DNA from: Deltaproteobacteria bacterium
GTDB lineage: Bacteria; Desulfobacterota; GWC2-55-46; DRQE01
Direction: 5' to 3'
Assembly (NCBI GenBank): GCA_030631875.1
Contig: DAOVKH010000035.1
Coordinates: 1 to 11,188, forward strand
DNA length: 11,188 nt
Shown: positions 1-6,769 of the stretch, one piece after another
Numbering within the stretch: the stretch's first letter is position 1
How the letters are laid out: each line of letters begins with the position of its first letter
Program-made: the position numbers and the translations under genes
The notes under the pieces: model-generated
What the model was told of the DNA's origin: nothing
What the model saw: the letters and a program-made list of their open reading frames with translations, nothing else
Database searches by the model: none

Positions 1-150
1 CCCGACCTCTGCGACCTTAATCGCCACGTCACGTATACCCGTAACGCCCTCTACGTCGCCTCCGATGTCGGTAAATACCAGTACGCGCTCGCCCTCCTTG
101 ACGGCTAAATTTATGGTAAATATATTCTCTATGGCTTCTTTAGTATCCAT
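1..150 (-). CDS. Probable M29-type aminopeptidase, N-terminal fragment (runs off left edge)
   Basis: Fifty codons of an open reading frame begin at an ATG at 150 and continue past the left edge. The visible protein starts MDTKEAIENIFTINLAVKEG and continues with ERVLVFTD. A short N-terminal helix followed by 'vKeGErVLvftD' resembles the start of leucyl aminopeptidases of the aminopeptidase T (M29) family, which are metal-dependent exopeptidases. That assignment comes from memory of the family. The metal-binding residues lie outside the window, so the function is tentative. The start is well supported: a strong AAGGAGG ribosome binding site lies about six bases upstream, and a near-consensus promoter lies upstream of that. 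The gene is divergent from gcvT and not part of that operon. Confidence 0.6.
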   Translation of the reverse strand, partial: MDTKEAIENIFTINLAVKEGERVLVFTDIGGDVEGVTGIRDVAIKVAEVG

Positions 151-175
151 TTAAGTCCTCCTTTATAGTTATATA

Positions 176-204
176 ATAATATCGGCAGGCGCAAGCCTTG
201 TCAA
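176..204 (-). promoter_or_regulatory. Sigma70-type promoter for the minus-strand aminopeptidase-like gene
   Basis: On the minus strand a perfect -35 hexamer TTGACA (204-199) is followed by a 17-base spacer and a -10 hexamer TATTAT (181-176), one mismatch from consensus. Transcription would start near 169. This gives a leader of about 19 bases that contains the AAGGAGG ribosome binding site. It lies back to back with the gcvT promoter. Confidence 0.7.
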
Positions 205-219
205 GAGAGCCCATGTGCA

Positions 220-248
220 TTGACCAGTAGGAGACTATCTGCTACTAT
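220..248 (+). promoter_or_regulatory. Sigma70-type promoter for the gcv operon
   Basis: TTGACC (220-225), a 17-base spacer and TACTAT (243-248) form a good promoter pointing into gcvT. The predicted start point is near 255, which leaves a leader of about 28 bases before the ATG at 283. This placement makes the upstream in-frame TTG at 220 part of the -35 box rather than a start codon. The short leader leaves no room for a glycine riboswitch. Confidence 0.6.
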
Positions 249-282
249 TAAAGGTCTATTACATAAGAAAGAAAAGACTACA

Positions 283-1377
283 ATGACACTAAAAAAGACA
301 CCTCTATATGACACGCACCTATCGCTCGGCGCAAAGCTCGTTGGATTCGCCGACTATGAGATGCCCGTTAAGTACACAAACCTAATAGAAGAACACAACG
401 CCGTACGCAACGCGTGTGGTATCTTCGACGTTAGCCACATGGGCGAGATAATGGTTACGGGCGCAGACGCACTAAAGGCCGTTAACCTCATAACGACCAA
501 TGACGCAGGCAAGCTCATAGACGGCAAGTGCCAATACACGCTCCTCTGTAATGACGCTGGCGGCGTTATAGACGACGTAATCGTCTATCGAATAAACTCA
601 GAAGAATTCCTAATCTGCGTGAATGGCTCGAATAGAGAGAAGGCGTATCGGTGGATAACCGATAAGGTATCGGAAATAGCCACTGTGCGTGATGCGAGCG
701 ACGAATACGCACTCATTGCCGTACAGGGGGCGACCTCTGCCGAGGCACTTAAGGCCGTAGTAGGCGCAGAAGTTATAACTTCTATTAAACCATTTAGCTT
801 TATATCAGTTGATATATCGGGCAAGAAGGCCATCGTCTCACGCACGGGTTATACCGGTGAAGCGGGCTTTGAGATATACCTGCCGACGGATTTGGCAACG
901 GATGTCTGGAATAAATTAATGGCAACCGCAGATGAAACTGGCATTCTACCGTGCGGACTCGGCGCGCGCGATACACTTCGCCTTGAGATGGGTTACCCTC
1001 TATACGGTAATGAACTCGACGAAGGGTCAAGCCCGCTAAGTGCCGGACTCGGACGTTTCGTAGTGCTCGACAGTAACGACGACTTCATCGGCAAATGTGC
1101 TTTGCTTAAAGAAGCCGAAGAGGGTTCTTTAAAGATACTCGTAGGCCTTGAGATGGAAGGGCGCGCCATTGCCAGAGGCGGATACGAAATAACAAAGGAC
1201 GGCATCACAGTAGGCCATATTACGAGCGGCACATTCTCGCCAACCCTTAACTGCCCCATTGCCGTGGGCTATGTGGATGCGGCCTCAAGTAAGCTCGACA
1301 CAGAGGTGGAGATTATCATACGAGGTAAGGCTCACTTGGCGCGCGTCGTAAGACCTTGTTTTTATAAGAGAAAATAG
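283..1377 (+). CDS. gcvT: Glycine cleavage system T protein (aminomethyltransferase)
   Basis: GcvT takes the aminomethyl group carried on the lipoyl arm of GcvH, transfers the methylene unit to tetrahydrofolate and releases ammonia. From the ATG at 283 the protein is 364 residues, the usual length for the family. Recognisable segments are the N-terminal 'TPLYDTHLSLGAKLVGFADYE' type start (residues 6-26), 'GIFDVSHMGEI' (46-56), and 'GGVIDDVIVYR' with the Asp97/Asp98 pair that corresponds to the catalytic aspartate region. Also visible are 'SRTGYTGEAGFEIY' and the 'GARDTLRLEMGYPLYGNEL' folate-domain motif. The C-terminal barrel ends with 'GYVDA' and a typical short basic tail. The frame is open back to a TTG at 220, but that codon sits in the predicted -35 box and would add an atypical 21-residue extension. 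The ribosome binding site at 283 is weak and purine-rich (AAGAAAGAAAAG). This is the first gene of a four-gene operon. Confidence 0.95.
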   Translation: MTLKKTPLYDTHLSLGAKLVGFADYEMPVKYTNLIEEHNAVRNACGIFDVSHMGEIMVTGADALKAVNLITTNDAGKLIDGKCQYTLLCNDAGGVIDDVIVYRINSEEFLICVNGSNREKAYRWITDKVSEIATVRDASDEYALIAVQGATSAEALKAVVGAEVITSIKPFSFISVDISGKKAIVSRTGYTGEAGFEIYLPTDLATDVWNKLMATADETGILPCGLGARDTLRLEMGYPLYGNELDEGSSPLSAGLGRFVVLDSNDDFIGKCALLKEAEEGSLKILVGLEMEGRAIARGGYEITKDGITVGHITSGTFSPTLNCPIAVGYVDAASSKLDTEVEIIIRGKAHLARVVRPCFYKRK

Positions 1378-1465
1378 CTACGGTTATATTTTCAGTTGAT
1401 TTCACCGAAACTTTGGATTAATCTATAAAATCAATATTCGAAATTGAAAAAGGAGCGATAAGACC

Positions 1466-1852
1466 ATGGAATTTCCAGAAGACCTTAAGTATACAAAAGA
1501 ACACGAGTGGGTACGAGAAGACGGCGATACAGTAACCATCGGAATCACGGATTACGCCCAGGATTCCCTTGGAGATGTCGTATACGTCGAACTACCTGAG
1601 GCGGACTCGACCATCACATCGGGCGATACCTTCGGGGTCGTCGAGAGCGTAAAGGCGGTATCAGACCTATACGCCCCTGTAAGCGGCACCGTCACAGAGG
1701 TGAACGACGCGGTAGTGGACTCACCTGAATCCATCAACGACGAGCCTTACGGTGATGCGTGGCTACTTAAGATCGAACTCTCGGACGCAGGCGAATTGGA
1801 CGGCCTGATGACGGCAGAGGACTACAAGGCATACACAGAGGAAGAAAAGTAG
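1466..1852 (+). CDS. gcvH: Glycine cleavage system H protein (lipoyl carrier)
   Basis: GcvH is the small lipoylated shuttle that carries the aminomethyl intermediate from the P protein to the T protein and is then reoxidised by the L protein. The 128-residue length is normal. The N-terminal 'KYTKEHEWVRE' is diagnostic, and the lipoylation motif 'VESVKAVSDLY' places the modified lysine at residue 63. 'INDEPYGDAWLLKIE' and a C-terminal acidic helix complete the fold. The ATG at 1466 follows an AAAGGAG ribosome binding site with suitable spacing. An 88-base gap separates it from gcvT, the longest gap inside this operon. It holds a weak promoter-like pair (TTGATT at 1396-1401, TAATCT at 1419-1424), so extra transcription of gcvH is possible but unproven. 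gcvPA begins one base after the stop. Confidence 0.96.
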   Translation: MEFPEDLKYTKEHEWVREDGDTVTIGITDYAQDSLGDVVYVELPEADSTITSGDTFGVVESVKAVSDLYAPVSGTVTEVNDAVVDSPESINDEPYGDAWLLKIELSDAGELDGLMTAEDYKAYTEEEK

Positions 1853-1853
1853 A

Positions 1854-3221
1854 TTGAAGTCAGCACTACCGTATATACCACACACAGAAGACGATATAAA
1901 GAAGATGTGCGAGGCCATAGGTATAGCCTCGGTAGAAGAGCTCTTAAAGCCTATCCCCGCCTCCCTTAGGGTAGACGGGGCATTAGATATCAAAGCAGGC
2001 CTAAGCGAACAGGAGACCCTTGCACGCCTAAAGGAACTCAGCGAAAAGAACACTACCACTAAAGCCAGCTTCCTCGGCGGCGGCAGTTACAACCACTACT
2101 CACCGAGTGTCGTAGACCACCTACTACTTCGCTCTGAGTTCTTTACATCCTACACGCCATACCAGCCCGAACTTAGCCAAGGCACGCTTCAAGCGATATT
2201 CGAATACCAGACATTAATCTGCCAATTGACGGGAATGGAGATTAGCAATTCGTCTCTATACGACGGCGCATCTGCCACGGCCGAGGCCGTACTCATGGCA
2301 CGTCGCCTTACTCGCAGAGGTAAGGTAGTCGTCAGCTCGGCACTGCACCCAGAATACAGAGATACAATTGAGACCTACCTACTTGGCTTTAATGAAGAAC
2401 CAACAGAGCTTGCATATTGCACAGAGGCCGGTTCGACCATCGCAAAGTCAATAGACTCTGTCGTTGATGAAGAGACGGCTTGCCTCGTCGTTCAGCACCC
2501 GAACTTCTTCGGATCAATTGAAGATATAAAGACACTTGCAGAAAAAGTCCATGCAAAGGGCGCGCTCCTTATAGTCGTTACGACCGAGGCATTGAGCTTG
2601 GCGCTACTTAAACCTCCCGGAGAACTCGGCGCGGACATCGCCGTCGGTGAAGCCCAGAGCTTCGGTAACCCCGTGAGCTTCGGCGGGCCGTATATCGGAT
2701 ACATGGCAACGAAACAAAAGCACATTCGCCAACTCCCAGGCCGTATTATTGGAGAGACAAAAGATACGAAAGGCAAACGGAGCTTTTGCCTAACCTTTGC
2801 CACGCGCGAGCAACACATCCGCCGTGAAAAGGCTACCTCAAATATATGCACAAACCAAGGCCTCTCGGCTCTCGCCTCGGCCATATACCTTAACTCGCTC
2901 GGTAAGGCTGGGCTGATGGATTTGGCACGGCTGAATCTATCGAAAGCCGAGTACCTGAAGAACGAATTATCTGAGATAGCAGGCATCACAGCGACATTCA
3001 CCGCACCGACATTCAACGAATTCACGATTACTATAGACGGCGACACTGAAAAGTTCTTAAAACAACTCTCAAAGAAAAAAATCATAGGCGGCCTTGGGTT
3101 AAAGAGATTCTACCCGTCGCTTAACCATCAAATACTAATAGCCGTAACCGAGATGAACTCAAAGGCGGAGCTCGACACCTTTATAGAGACGGCCTCCGAG
3201 ATAATGGGCAACCTGAAATGA
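1854..3221 (+). CDS. gcvPA: Glycine dehydrogenase (decarboxylating) subunit 1 (P protein, alpha part)
   Basis: This is the N-terminal half of the split P protein. With GcvPB it forms the PLP enzyme that decarboxylates glycine and loads the aminomethyl group onto GcvH. The 455-residue length fits the family. Family signatures include 'YIPHTEDDI' near residue 7, 'FLGGGSYNHYSPSVVDHLLLRSEF' split over residues about 73-96, and 'YTPYQPELSQGTLQAIFEYQ'. The 'SFGGPYIGYMA' and 'QLPGRIIGET' segments and 'TREQHIRREKATSNICTNQ' are also present. It lacks the PLP lysine, as expected, because that residue is in GcvPB. The start is a TTG at 1854, one base after the gcvH stop, with GAGGAAG about ten bases upstream. 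No ATG or GTG lies close enough to replace it, because the next ATG would remove the conserved N-terminus. The 3' end overlaps gcvPB by four bases, which implies translational coupling. Confidence 0.95.
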   Translation: MKSALPYIPHTEDDIKKMCEAIGIASVEELLKPIPASLRVDGALDIKAGLSEQETLARLKELSEKNTTTKASFLGGGSYNHYSPSVVDHLLLRSEFFTSYTPYQPELSQGTLQAIFEYQTLICQLTGMEISNSSLYDGASATAEAVLMARRLTRRGKVVVSSALHPEYRDTIETYLLGFNEEPTELAYCTEAGSTIAKSIDSVVDEETACLVVQHPNFFGSIEDIKTLAEKVHAKGALLIVVTTEALSLALLKPPGELGADIAVGEAQSFGNPVSFGGPYIGYMATKQKHIRQLPGRIIGETKDTKGKRSFCLTFATREQHIRREKATSNICTNQGLSALASAIYLNSLGKAGLMDLARLNLSKAEYLKNELSEIAGITATFTAPTFNEFTITIDGDTEKFLKQLSKKKIIGGLGLKRFYPSLNHQILIAVTEMNSKAELDTFIETASEIMGNLK

Positions 3222-4675
3222 AACAGACGACCAAACTTATATTCGAATTATCTCACAAAGGACGCGTGGGCATTGAAGCACCCCACCACGACATACCGAA
3301 AGCAGTGCCCGATAAAAAAATCAACAGCGCATTTCTTCGTAATGACATAGAAGGTTTCCCTGAGGTAAGCGAGGGCGAAGTGCTTCGCCACTACACGCGC
3401 TTATCCGATGCCAACTTTGGTGTCGATAACGGATTCTATCCGTTGGGTTCATGCACGATGAAGTATAATCCGCGCGTAAATGAAGTAACGGCACGCCTTG
3501 AGGGCTTTGCCGGATTGCACCCATACCAAGATACAACCTTGACCCAAGGCGCACTTGAACTGATAAGCGAGCTTGAAGACGACTTACTTGAGATAACAGG
3601 CATGGATGCCGTAACGCTACAACCGGCCGCAGGCGCGCAAGGCGAGTTATGTGGCATGCTGATGGTCGCCAAGTACTTTAAGGACAAAGGTAAGCCTCGC
3701 CGTAAGGTAATCATCCCGGATACGGCACACGGCACAAACCCTGCGAGCTGTAACTTGGCTGGCTTTGATGTAGTCAGAGTCGCTTCAGGTAAGGACGGCT
3801 ACCTAACGGCAGAGTCCATCAAGAAGATAATGGATAGAGACACAGCCGCCTTAATGCTCACAAACCCGAATACGCTCGGCCTATTTGAGGAAGATATCGA
3901 AGAGATAGCCAGGATAGTTCACGCAAAGGGCGGCTTTGTATATTGCGACGGAGCGAACCTGAACGCACTTATGGGTATCGCCCGCCTCGGAGAGATGGGC
4001 GTAGACCTTATTCAACTGAATCTGCATAAGACATTCTCCACGCCACACGGCGGAGGAGGCCCGGGCTCAGGCCCTCTGGCCGTAAAGAAGAAGCTCGCAC
4101 CTTACCTGCCCATTCCGCGCGTAAAACGACGCGGGCGCAAGTTCACACTCGACCATACAAAGGGCAAATCCATCGGACGCCTGAAGGCATTCTACGGGAA
4201 CTTCTCTATAATGGTTCGCGCCTACACCTACATCAAGCGCATGGGTGTCGAGGGATTAACGGCCGTAAGTAAGATGGCGATACTCAATGCCAACTACATA
4301 AAAGAAGCCTTGAAAAAAGACTACCACCTGCCATTCGACACGACATGTATGCACGAGGCCGTCTTCACAGATAAACTTCAAAACGTTGATAACGTAACGA
4401 CACTCGACGTAGCCAAACGCCTCATCGACTACGGCTACCATCCGCCGACGATATACTTTCCGCTCGTCGTAGACGGAGCCATTATGATAGAGCCGACCGA
4501 GACGGAGAGCGTCGAGACCATCGACGCCTTCATTGCCACGATGAAGGTAATAGCCGAAGAGGCAAGGACTACACCTAAGCTCCTTAAGGATGCACCAACG
4601 ACGACCGGGACGTTCCGAGTAGATGAGACAGGTGCGGCGAGAACGCCGATACTTCGCTGGCTTCCCGAAAAGTAA
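3218..4675 (+). CDS. gcvPB: Glycine dehydrogenase (decarboxylating) subunit 2 (P protein, beta part)
   Basis: This is the PLP-binding half of the split glycine decarboxylase and is 485 residues long, a normal size. The cofactor lysine is Lys271 in 'NLHKTFSTPHGGGGPGSGP', the hallmark of the family. Other recognisable segments are 'LGSCTMKYNPRVNE' near residue 75, 'LQPAAGAQGE' and 'IPDTAHGTNPAS'. 'DGANLNALMG' and 'IEPTETES' near the C-terminus also match. The ATG overlaps the gcvPA stop in an ATGA arrangement, so the two subunits are probably made in equal amounts. The gene ends five bases before the stop codon of the convergent TonB-like gene. No hairpin terminator is visible. The L protein needed to complete the complex is not encoded here and is often shared with the 2-oxoacid dehydrogenases. 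Confidence 0.96.
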   Translation: MKQTTKLIFELSHKGRVGIEAPHHDIPKAVPDKKINSAFLRNDIEGFPEVSEGEVLRHYTRLSDANFGVDNGFYPLGSCTMKYNPRVNEVTARLEGFAGLHPYQDTTLTQGALELISELEDDLLEITGMDAVTLQPAAGAQGELCGMLMVAKYFKDKGKPRRKVIIPDTAHGTNPASCNLAGFDVVRVASGKDGYLTAESIKKIMDRDTAALMLTNPNTLGLFEEDIEEIARIVHAKGGFVYCDGANLNALMGIARLGEMGVDLIQLNLHKTFSTPHGGGGPGSGPLAVKKKLAPYLPIPRVKRRGRKFTLDHTKGKSIGRLKAFYGNFSIMVRAYTYIKRMGVEGLTAVSKMAILNANYIKEALKKDYHLPFDTTCMHEAVFTDKLQNVDNVTTLDVAKRLIDYGYHPPTIYFPLVVDGAIMIEPTETESVETIDAFIATMKVIAEEARTTPKLLKDAPTTTGTFRVDETGAARTPILRWLPEK

Positions 4676-4680
4676 GACGA

Positions 4681-5625
4681 CTACCTATTTTGATATAACA
4701 ACTCGTACTCAAAGTTAGCGCGTATATTAATGCTCTCATCGATGCCAAAATCGCCGGGCAAGGGGTTAAATGGCGAGGCCAACCTTATCGCCGTTACTGC
4801 GGCGGCGTCAAGCGCCGGGTAATTCGAAGAGCGTATGACATCGACATCCCTAACCGTGCCATCCCCGTTTATCTTAAAGTTTACCTTCAGCCGCCCCTGC
4901 TCCGAATTCCTCACGGAACTCGACGGATATTGCCAATAGAACTCAATCCTGCGCTTCATATTCATCACATACTTCTGGTACTTAAGCTCGGAGGTATTTA
5001 TATTCAAGACCTTGCCGCGCTCAGAGGTCGGCACGCTTCGTTCATAACGCTCGGAGAGGGCACTTAGGCGCTCACGGCTCGGAAACAACTTTGGAGCAAT
5101 CGTTGGAGTTATCGTTGGAGTTATCGTTGGAGTAATCGGGGGATTAAATTCAGGAAGAGGTTCGAGCGTAAAGGGAGCTGCTCCTTTAATTACAGACGGC
5201 TCAGATACCTTGACCACTACTTCGTCTCTATTCTTCTTATTAAGCGGCATTTCTTTTATGGCTGCGGTCTCTTTATTATTAGCCTGGCTTTGAGGCTGCG
5301 CCATTTCCGCCGTGCGCCTACCCTTCTCAGGGTACGTCTCACGCTCGGTCGTGTGGTCACGCTCAGAGTAAGCCGTCGGAGCCTTAGGGCGCACCTCATC
5401 ATCTTTAGGCTTCGATGCGGCAGGCATCTCGACGACCTCCACGATAAGCGGCGCATTCTCCTTAACGGGCGTGGCGTGGGGCTTCCGTTCAAACCAAGTG
5501 CCGTTCAGAGCCTCGCCGCCTGAAGTTATGAACCACAGGATGGCGACGTGCAGAAGAAGTGAGACTATAATAACTATAGTCTTACTATTATATCTCGAAT
5601 AGATTGGAGAGGTTTTCATTGACAT
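4681..5625 (-). CDS. TonB-family protein (energy-transducing periplasmic linker)
   Basis: The 314-residue protein has the TonB layout. A short cytoplasmic N-terminus is followed by one membrane helix (about 16-34) that carries Ser22 and His26. This Ser-x3-His spacing matches the TM residues of E. coli TonB that couple to ExbB/ExbD. Next come a long Pro/Lys/Glu-rich periplasmic linker and a C-terminal TonB domain (about 216-314) with 'EFYWQYP', 'VNFKINGDGTVRDVDVIRSS' and 'LDAAAVTAIR.ASPFNPLP'. TonB proteins transfer proton-motive-force energy to outer-membrane transporters or to other envelope machines. No exbB, exbD or receptor gene is adjacent, so the partner is unknown. The linker contains a Pro-Thr-Ile-Thr repeat (about 163-178) encoded by a 12-base tandem repeat. 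Two in-frame ATGs (5625 and 5619) are possible starts. The purine-rich AGAGAAGAG just upstream favours the first. The downstream end is convergent with gcvPB. Confidence 0.88.
   Translation of the reverse strand: MSMKTSPIYSRYNSKTIVIIVSLLLHVAILWFITSGGEALNGTWFERKPHATPVKENAPLIVEVVEMPAASKPKDDEVRPKAPTAYSERDHTTERETYPEKGRRTAEMAQPQSQANNKETAAIKEMPLNKKNRDEVVVKVSEPSVIKGAAPFTLEPLPEFNPPITPTITPTITPTIAPKLFPSRERLSALSERYERSVPTSERGKVLNINTSELKYQKYVMNMKRRIEFYWQYPSSSVRNSEQGRLKVNFKINGDGTVRDVDVIRSSNYPALDAAAVTAIRLASPFNPLPGDFGIDESINIRANFEYELLYQNR
5099..5134. repeat. 12-bp tandem repeat, three copies, in the TonB-like linker
   Basis: Three head-to-tail copies of ATCGTTGGAGTT (plus strand) lie at 5099-5110, 5111-5122 and 5123-5134; the last copy ends in A instead of T. 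A decayed half copy follows. The unit length is a multiple of three, so copy changes keep the frame. On the coding strand it gives Pro-Thr-Ile-Thr units. Confidence 0.9.
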
Positions 5626-5692
5626 GGCTCTTCTCTTCTGTCAATATTTAATATGAATGACTACCTTAATGACTATTCCATAAAGGACGATT

Positions 5693-5899
5693 ATGTTCGG
5701 TCTCGGCACATGGGAACTACTCTTAATACTGCTAATTATATTGGTGATATTCGGCGCCGGCAAATTGCCGGAGATAGGCGGATCTCTAGGTAAGGCACTT
5801 AAGAACTTTAAGTCCTCCACTAAAGACGCCGCGGGCAAGGACGACAACTCAACGGACTCCAACTCAACGCCAACCAAGACCGACGACAAGAAAGACTAA
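5693..5899 (+). CDS. tatA: Twin-arginine translocase subunit TatA
   Basis: TatA polymerises in the inner membrane to form the pore-like element that moves folded proteins bearing twin-arginine signals. The 68-residue protein has the standard parts. The N-terminal 'MFGLGTWELLLILLIILVIFG' type membrane helix (residues 1-21) is followed by the FGAGKLPEIGGSLGKALKNFK hinge and amphipathic helix, and then an unstructured charged tail rich in Asp, Lys, Ser and Thr. The 'FG.GKLPE' hinge is decisive. It could be tatA or the near-identical tatE, but the lack of the tatB-type proline-glutamate pattern argues against TatB. The start ATG at 5693 follows AAAGGA with good spacing. tatB and tatC are not in the window, so this is an orphan copy. 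It is divergent from the TonB-like gene (67-base gap) and converges on the next gene with a seven-base gap. Confidence 0.93.
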   Translation: MFGLGTWELLLILLIILVIFGAGKLPEIGGSLGKALKNFKSSTKDAAGKDDNSTDSNSTPTKTDDKKD

Positions 5900-5906
5900 T
5901 CACTTC

Positions 5907-6737
5907 CTACTCGTCTTCTCCTTCGTAAGAACCGCAACCCGACCAATCGTCATCATCTGCTAAGCTAACAGAGGAGCTAACAAAACTTCTCTCTTCCAGT
6001 AACTCCTCCGCACTCATCTTAAGCTGTGGATGGAGCATCCCATCGCCGGCAATCTCTCGAAGGTCTTGAGTGAGCATGAATTCGACCAAGGCGACAGATA
6101 TCCTCGGAAAGCTATAGGGATTTGAGACTATGGCCTTTATCACAAAATAACGCTTACTCCACTTCCTGTGCGTTGCAAGTTGCTTCAAGATATGCGGAGA
6201 GTTCGGACGCTTTGAGGCCATCTTAATGACATCTCTTTCGACTATCCTTGGATTATCGAGGAGACTCATAATGACCAACGGATCCGGATCCGAGAGCAAT
6301 CTATCCAACGTATCCTTAACCCCGCTCTTAGCCATGGTGCGCCTCTGACCAAGGGTTATGAATTCCATCTTCGCCTCTTCTTCCTTATCGTAACCAAATG
6401 GGCCTATCTTATGAGGAGGCAGGTCGGTAAAGAGACGGCTGACCTTCTTTAGTCCTTTATCTATAGCGACAAGGTAGGCTCGTTTACAGCCCTTCGCTCC
6501 GAGTGCGCCGGTGAGCGTATCCGGGTCTACGAGCAGAACCTTAAGCCTTCTTACATGGGGTGATTCATTGGAGAGATCAAAGAGAGAGCTTAATACCAAG
6601 ACGAGCTCTTCAGGGGGATATATCTTTAGCCTTACGCTCAAGGCCTCGACAGACATCTTCTCTTCGGGATAGGAGTTTACATCCTTCAAGATACCGCGCA
6701 GTGCTTCGTCTATATCTTGCATGGTTTCGTTTCGCAT
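5907..6737 (-). CDS. Hypothetical protein with HEAT-like helical repeats
   Basis: This 276-residue protein has no signal peptide or membrane segment, so it is probably cytoplasmic. The central part (about 127-225) looks like paired helices of a HEAT/armadillo-type solenoid. Residues 141-175 ('LDRLLSDPDPLVIMSLLDNP' then 'IVERDVIKMASKRP') carry the 'DPdplVi..LLdNP' pattern typical of such repeats. A second unit follows at about 183-208 with 'RKWSKRYFVIKAIVSNPYS'. I recall similar proteins of unknown function from deltaproteobacterial genomes. The C-terminus (about 250-276) is Ser-rich and then very acidic. No catalytic motif is visible, so a binding or scaffolding role is only inferred. The ATG at 6737 has a GGAG ribosome binding site six bases upstream, better placed than the ATG at 6722. 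It lies 32 bases after the zinc-ribbon gene on the same strand, so the two are probably co-transcribed. Confidence 0.75.
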   Translation of the reverse strand: MRNETMQDIDEALRGILKDVNSYPEEKMSVEALSVRLKIYPPEELVLVLSSLFDLSNESPHVRRLKVLLVDPDTLTGALGAKGCKRAYLVAIDKGLKKVSRLFTDLPPHKIGPFGYDKEEEAKMEFITLGQRRTMAKSGVKDTLDRLLSDPDPLVIMSLLDNPRIVERDVIKMASKRPNSPHILKQLATHRKWSKRYFVIKAIVSNPYSFPRISVALVEFMLTQDLREIAGDGMLHPQLKMSAEELLEERSFVSSSVSLADDDDWSGCGSYEGEDE

Positions 6738-6769
6738 AACTCCAAAATATTATTGCTAAACGCTTGCCC

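Noticed and set aside
190..201. Small AGGC-GCAA-GCCT hairpin between the divergent promoters
   Set aside because: The stem is only four pairs and lies in the spacer of the minus-strand promoter; there is no U tract, so it is not a terminator.
220..282. Upstream TTG start for gcvT, adding 21 residues
   Set aside because: The TTG is inside the predicted -35 hexamer, no ribosome binding site precedes it, and the added residues do not match the family. The ATG at 283 gives the normal length.
1378..1465. Possible terminator or riboswitch between gcvT and gcvH
   Set aside because: Only imperfect short complementarity is present (TTTTCA and TGAAAA), with no GC-rich stem. It is better read as a plain spacer with a weak promoter-like pair.
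2492..3085. A 197-codon open frame on the minus strand inside gcvPA
   Set aside because: It is fully antisense to a well-conserved gene, has no recognisable domain and is a by-product of codon bias.
5656..5676. Direct repeat AATGACTA, two copies 13 bases apart, between the TonB-like gene and tatA
   Set aside because: It could be an operator, but eight-base AT-rich repeats are common by chance and no promoter there is convincing.
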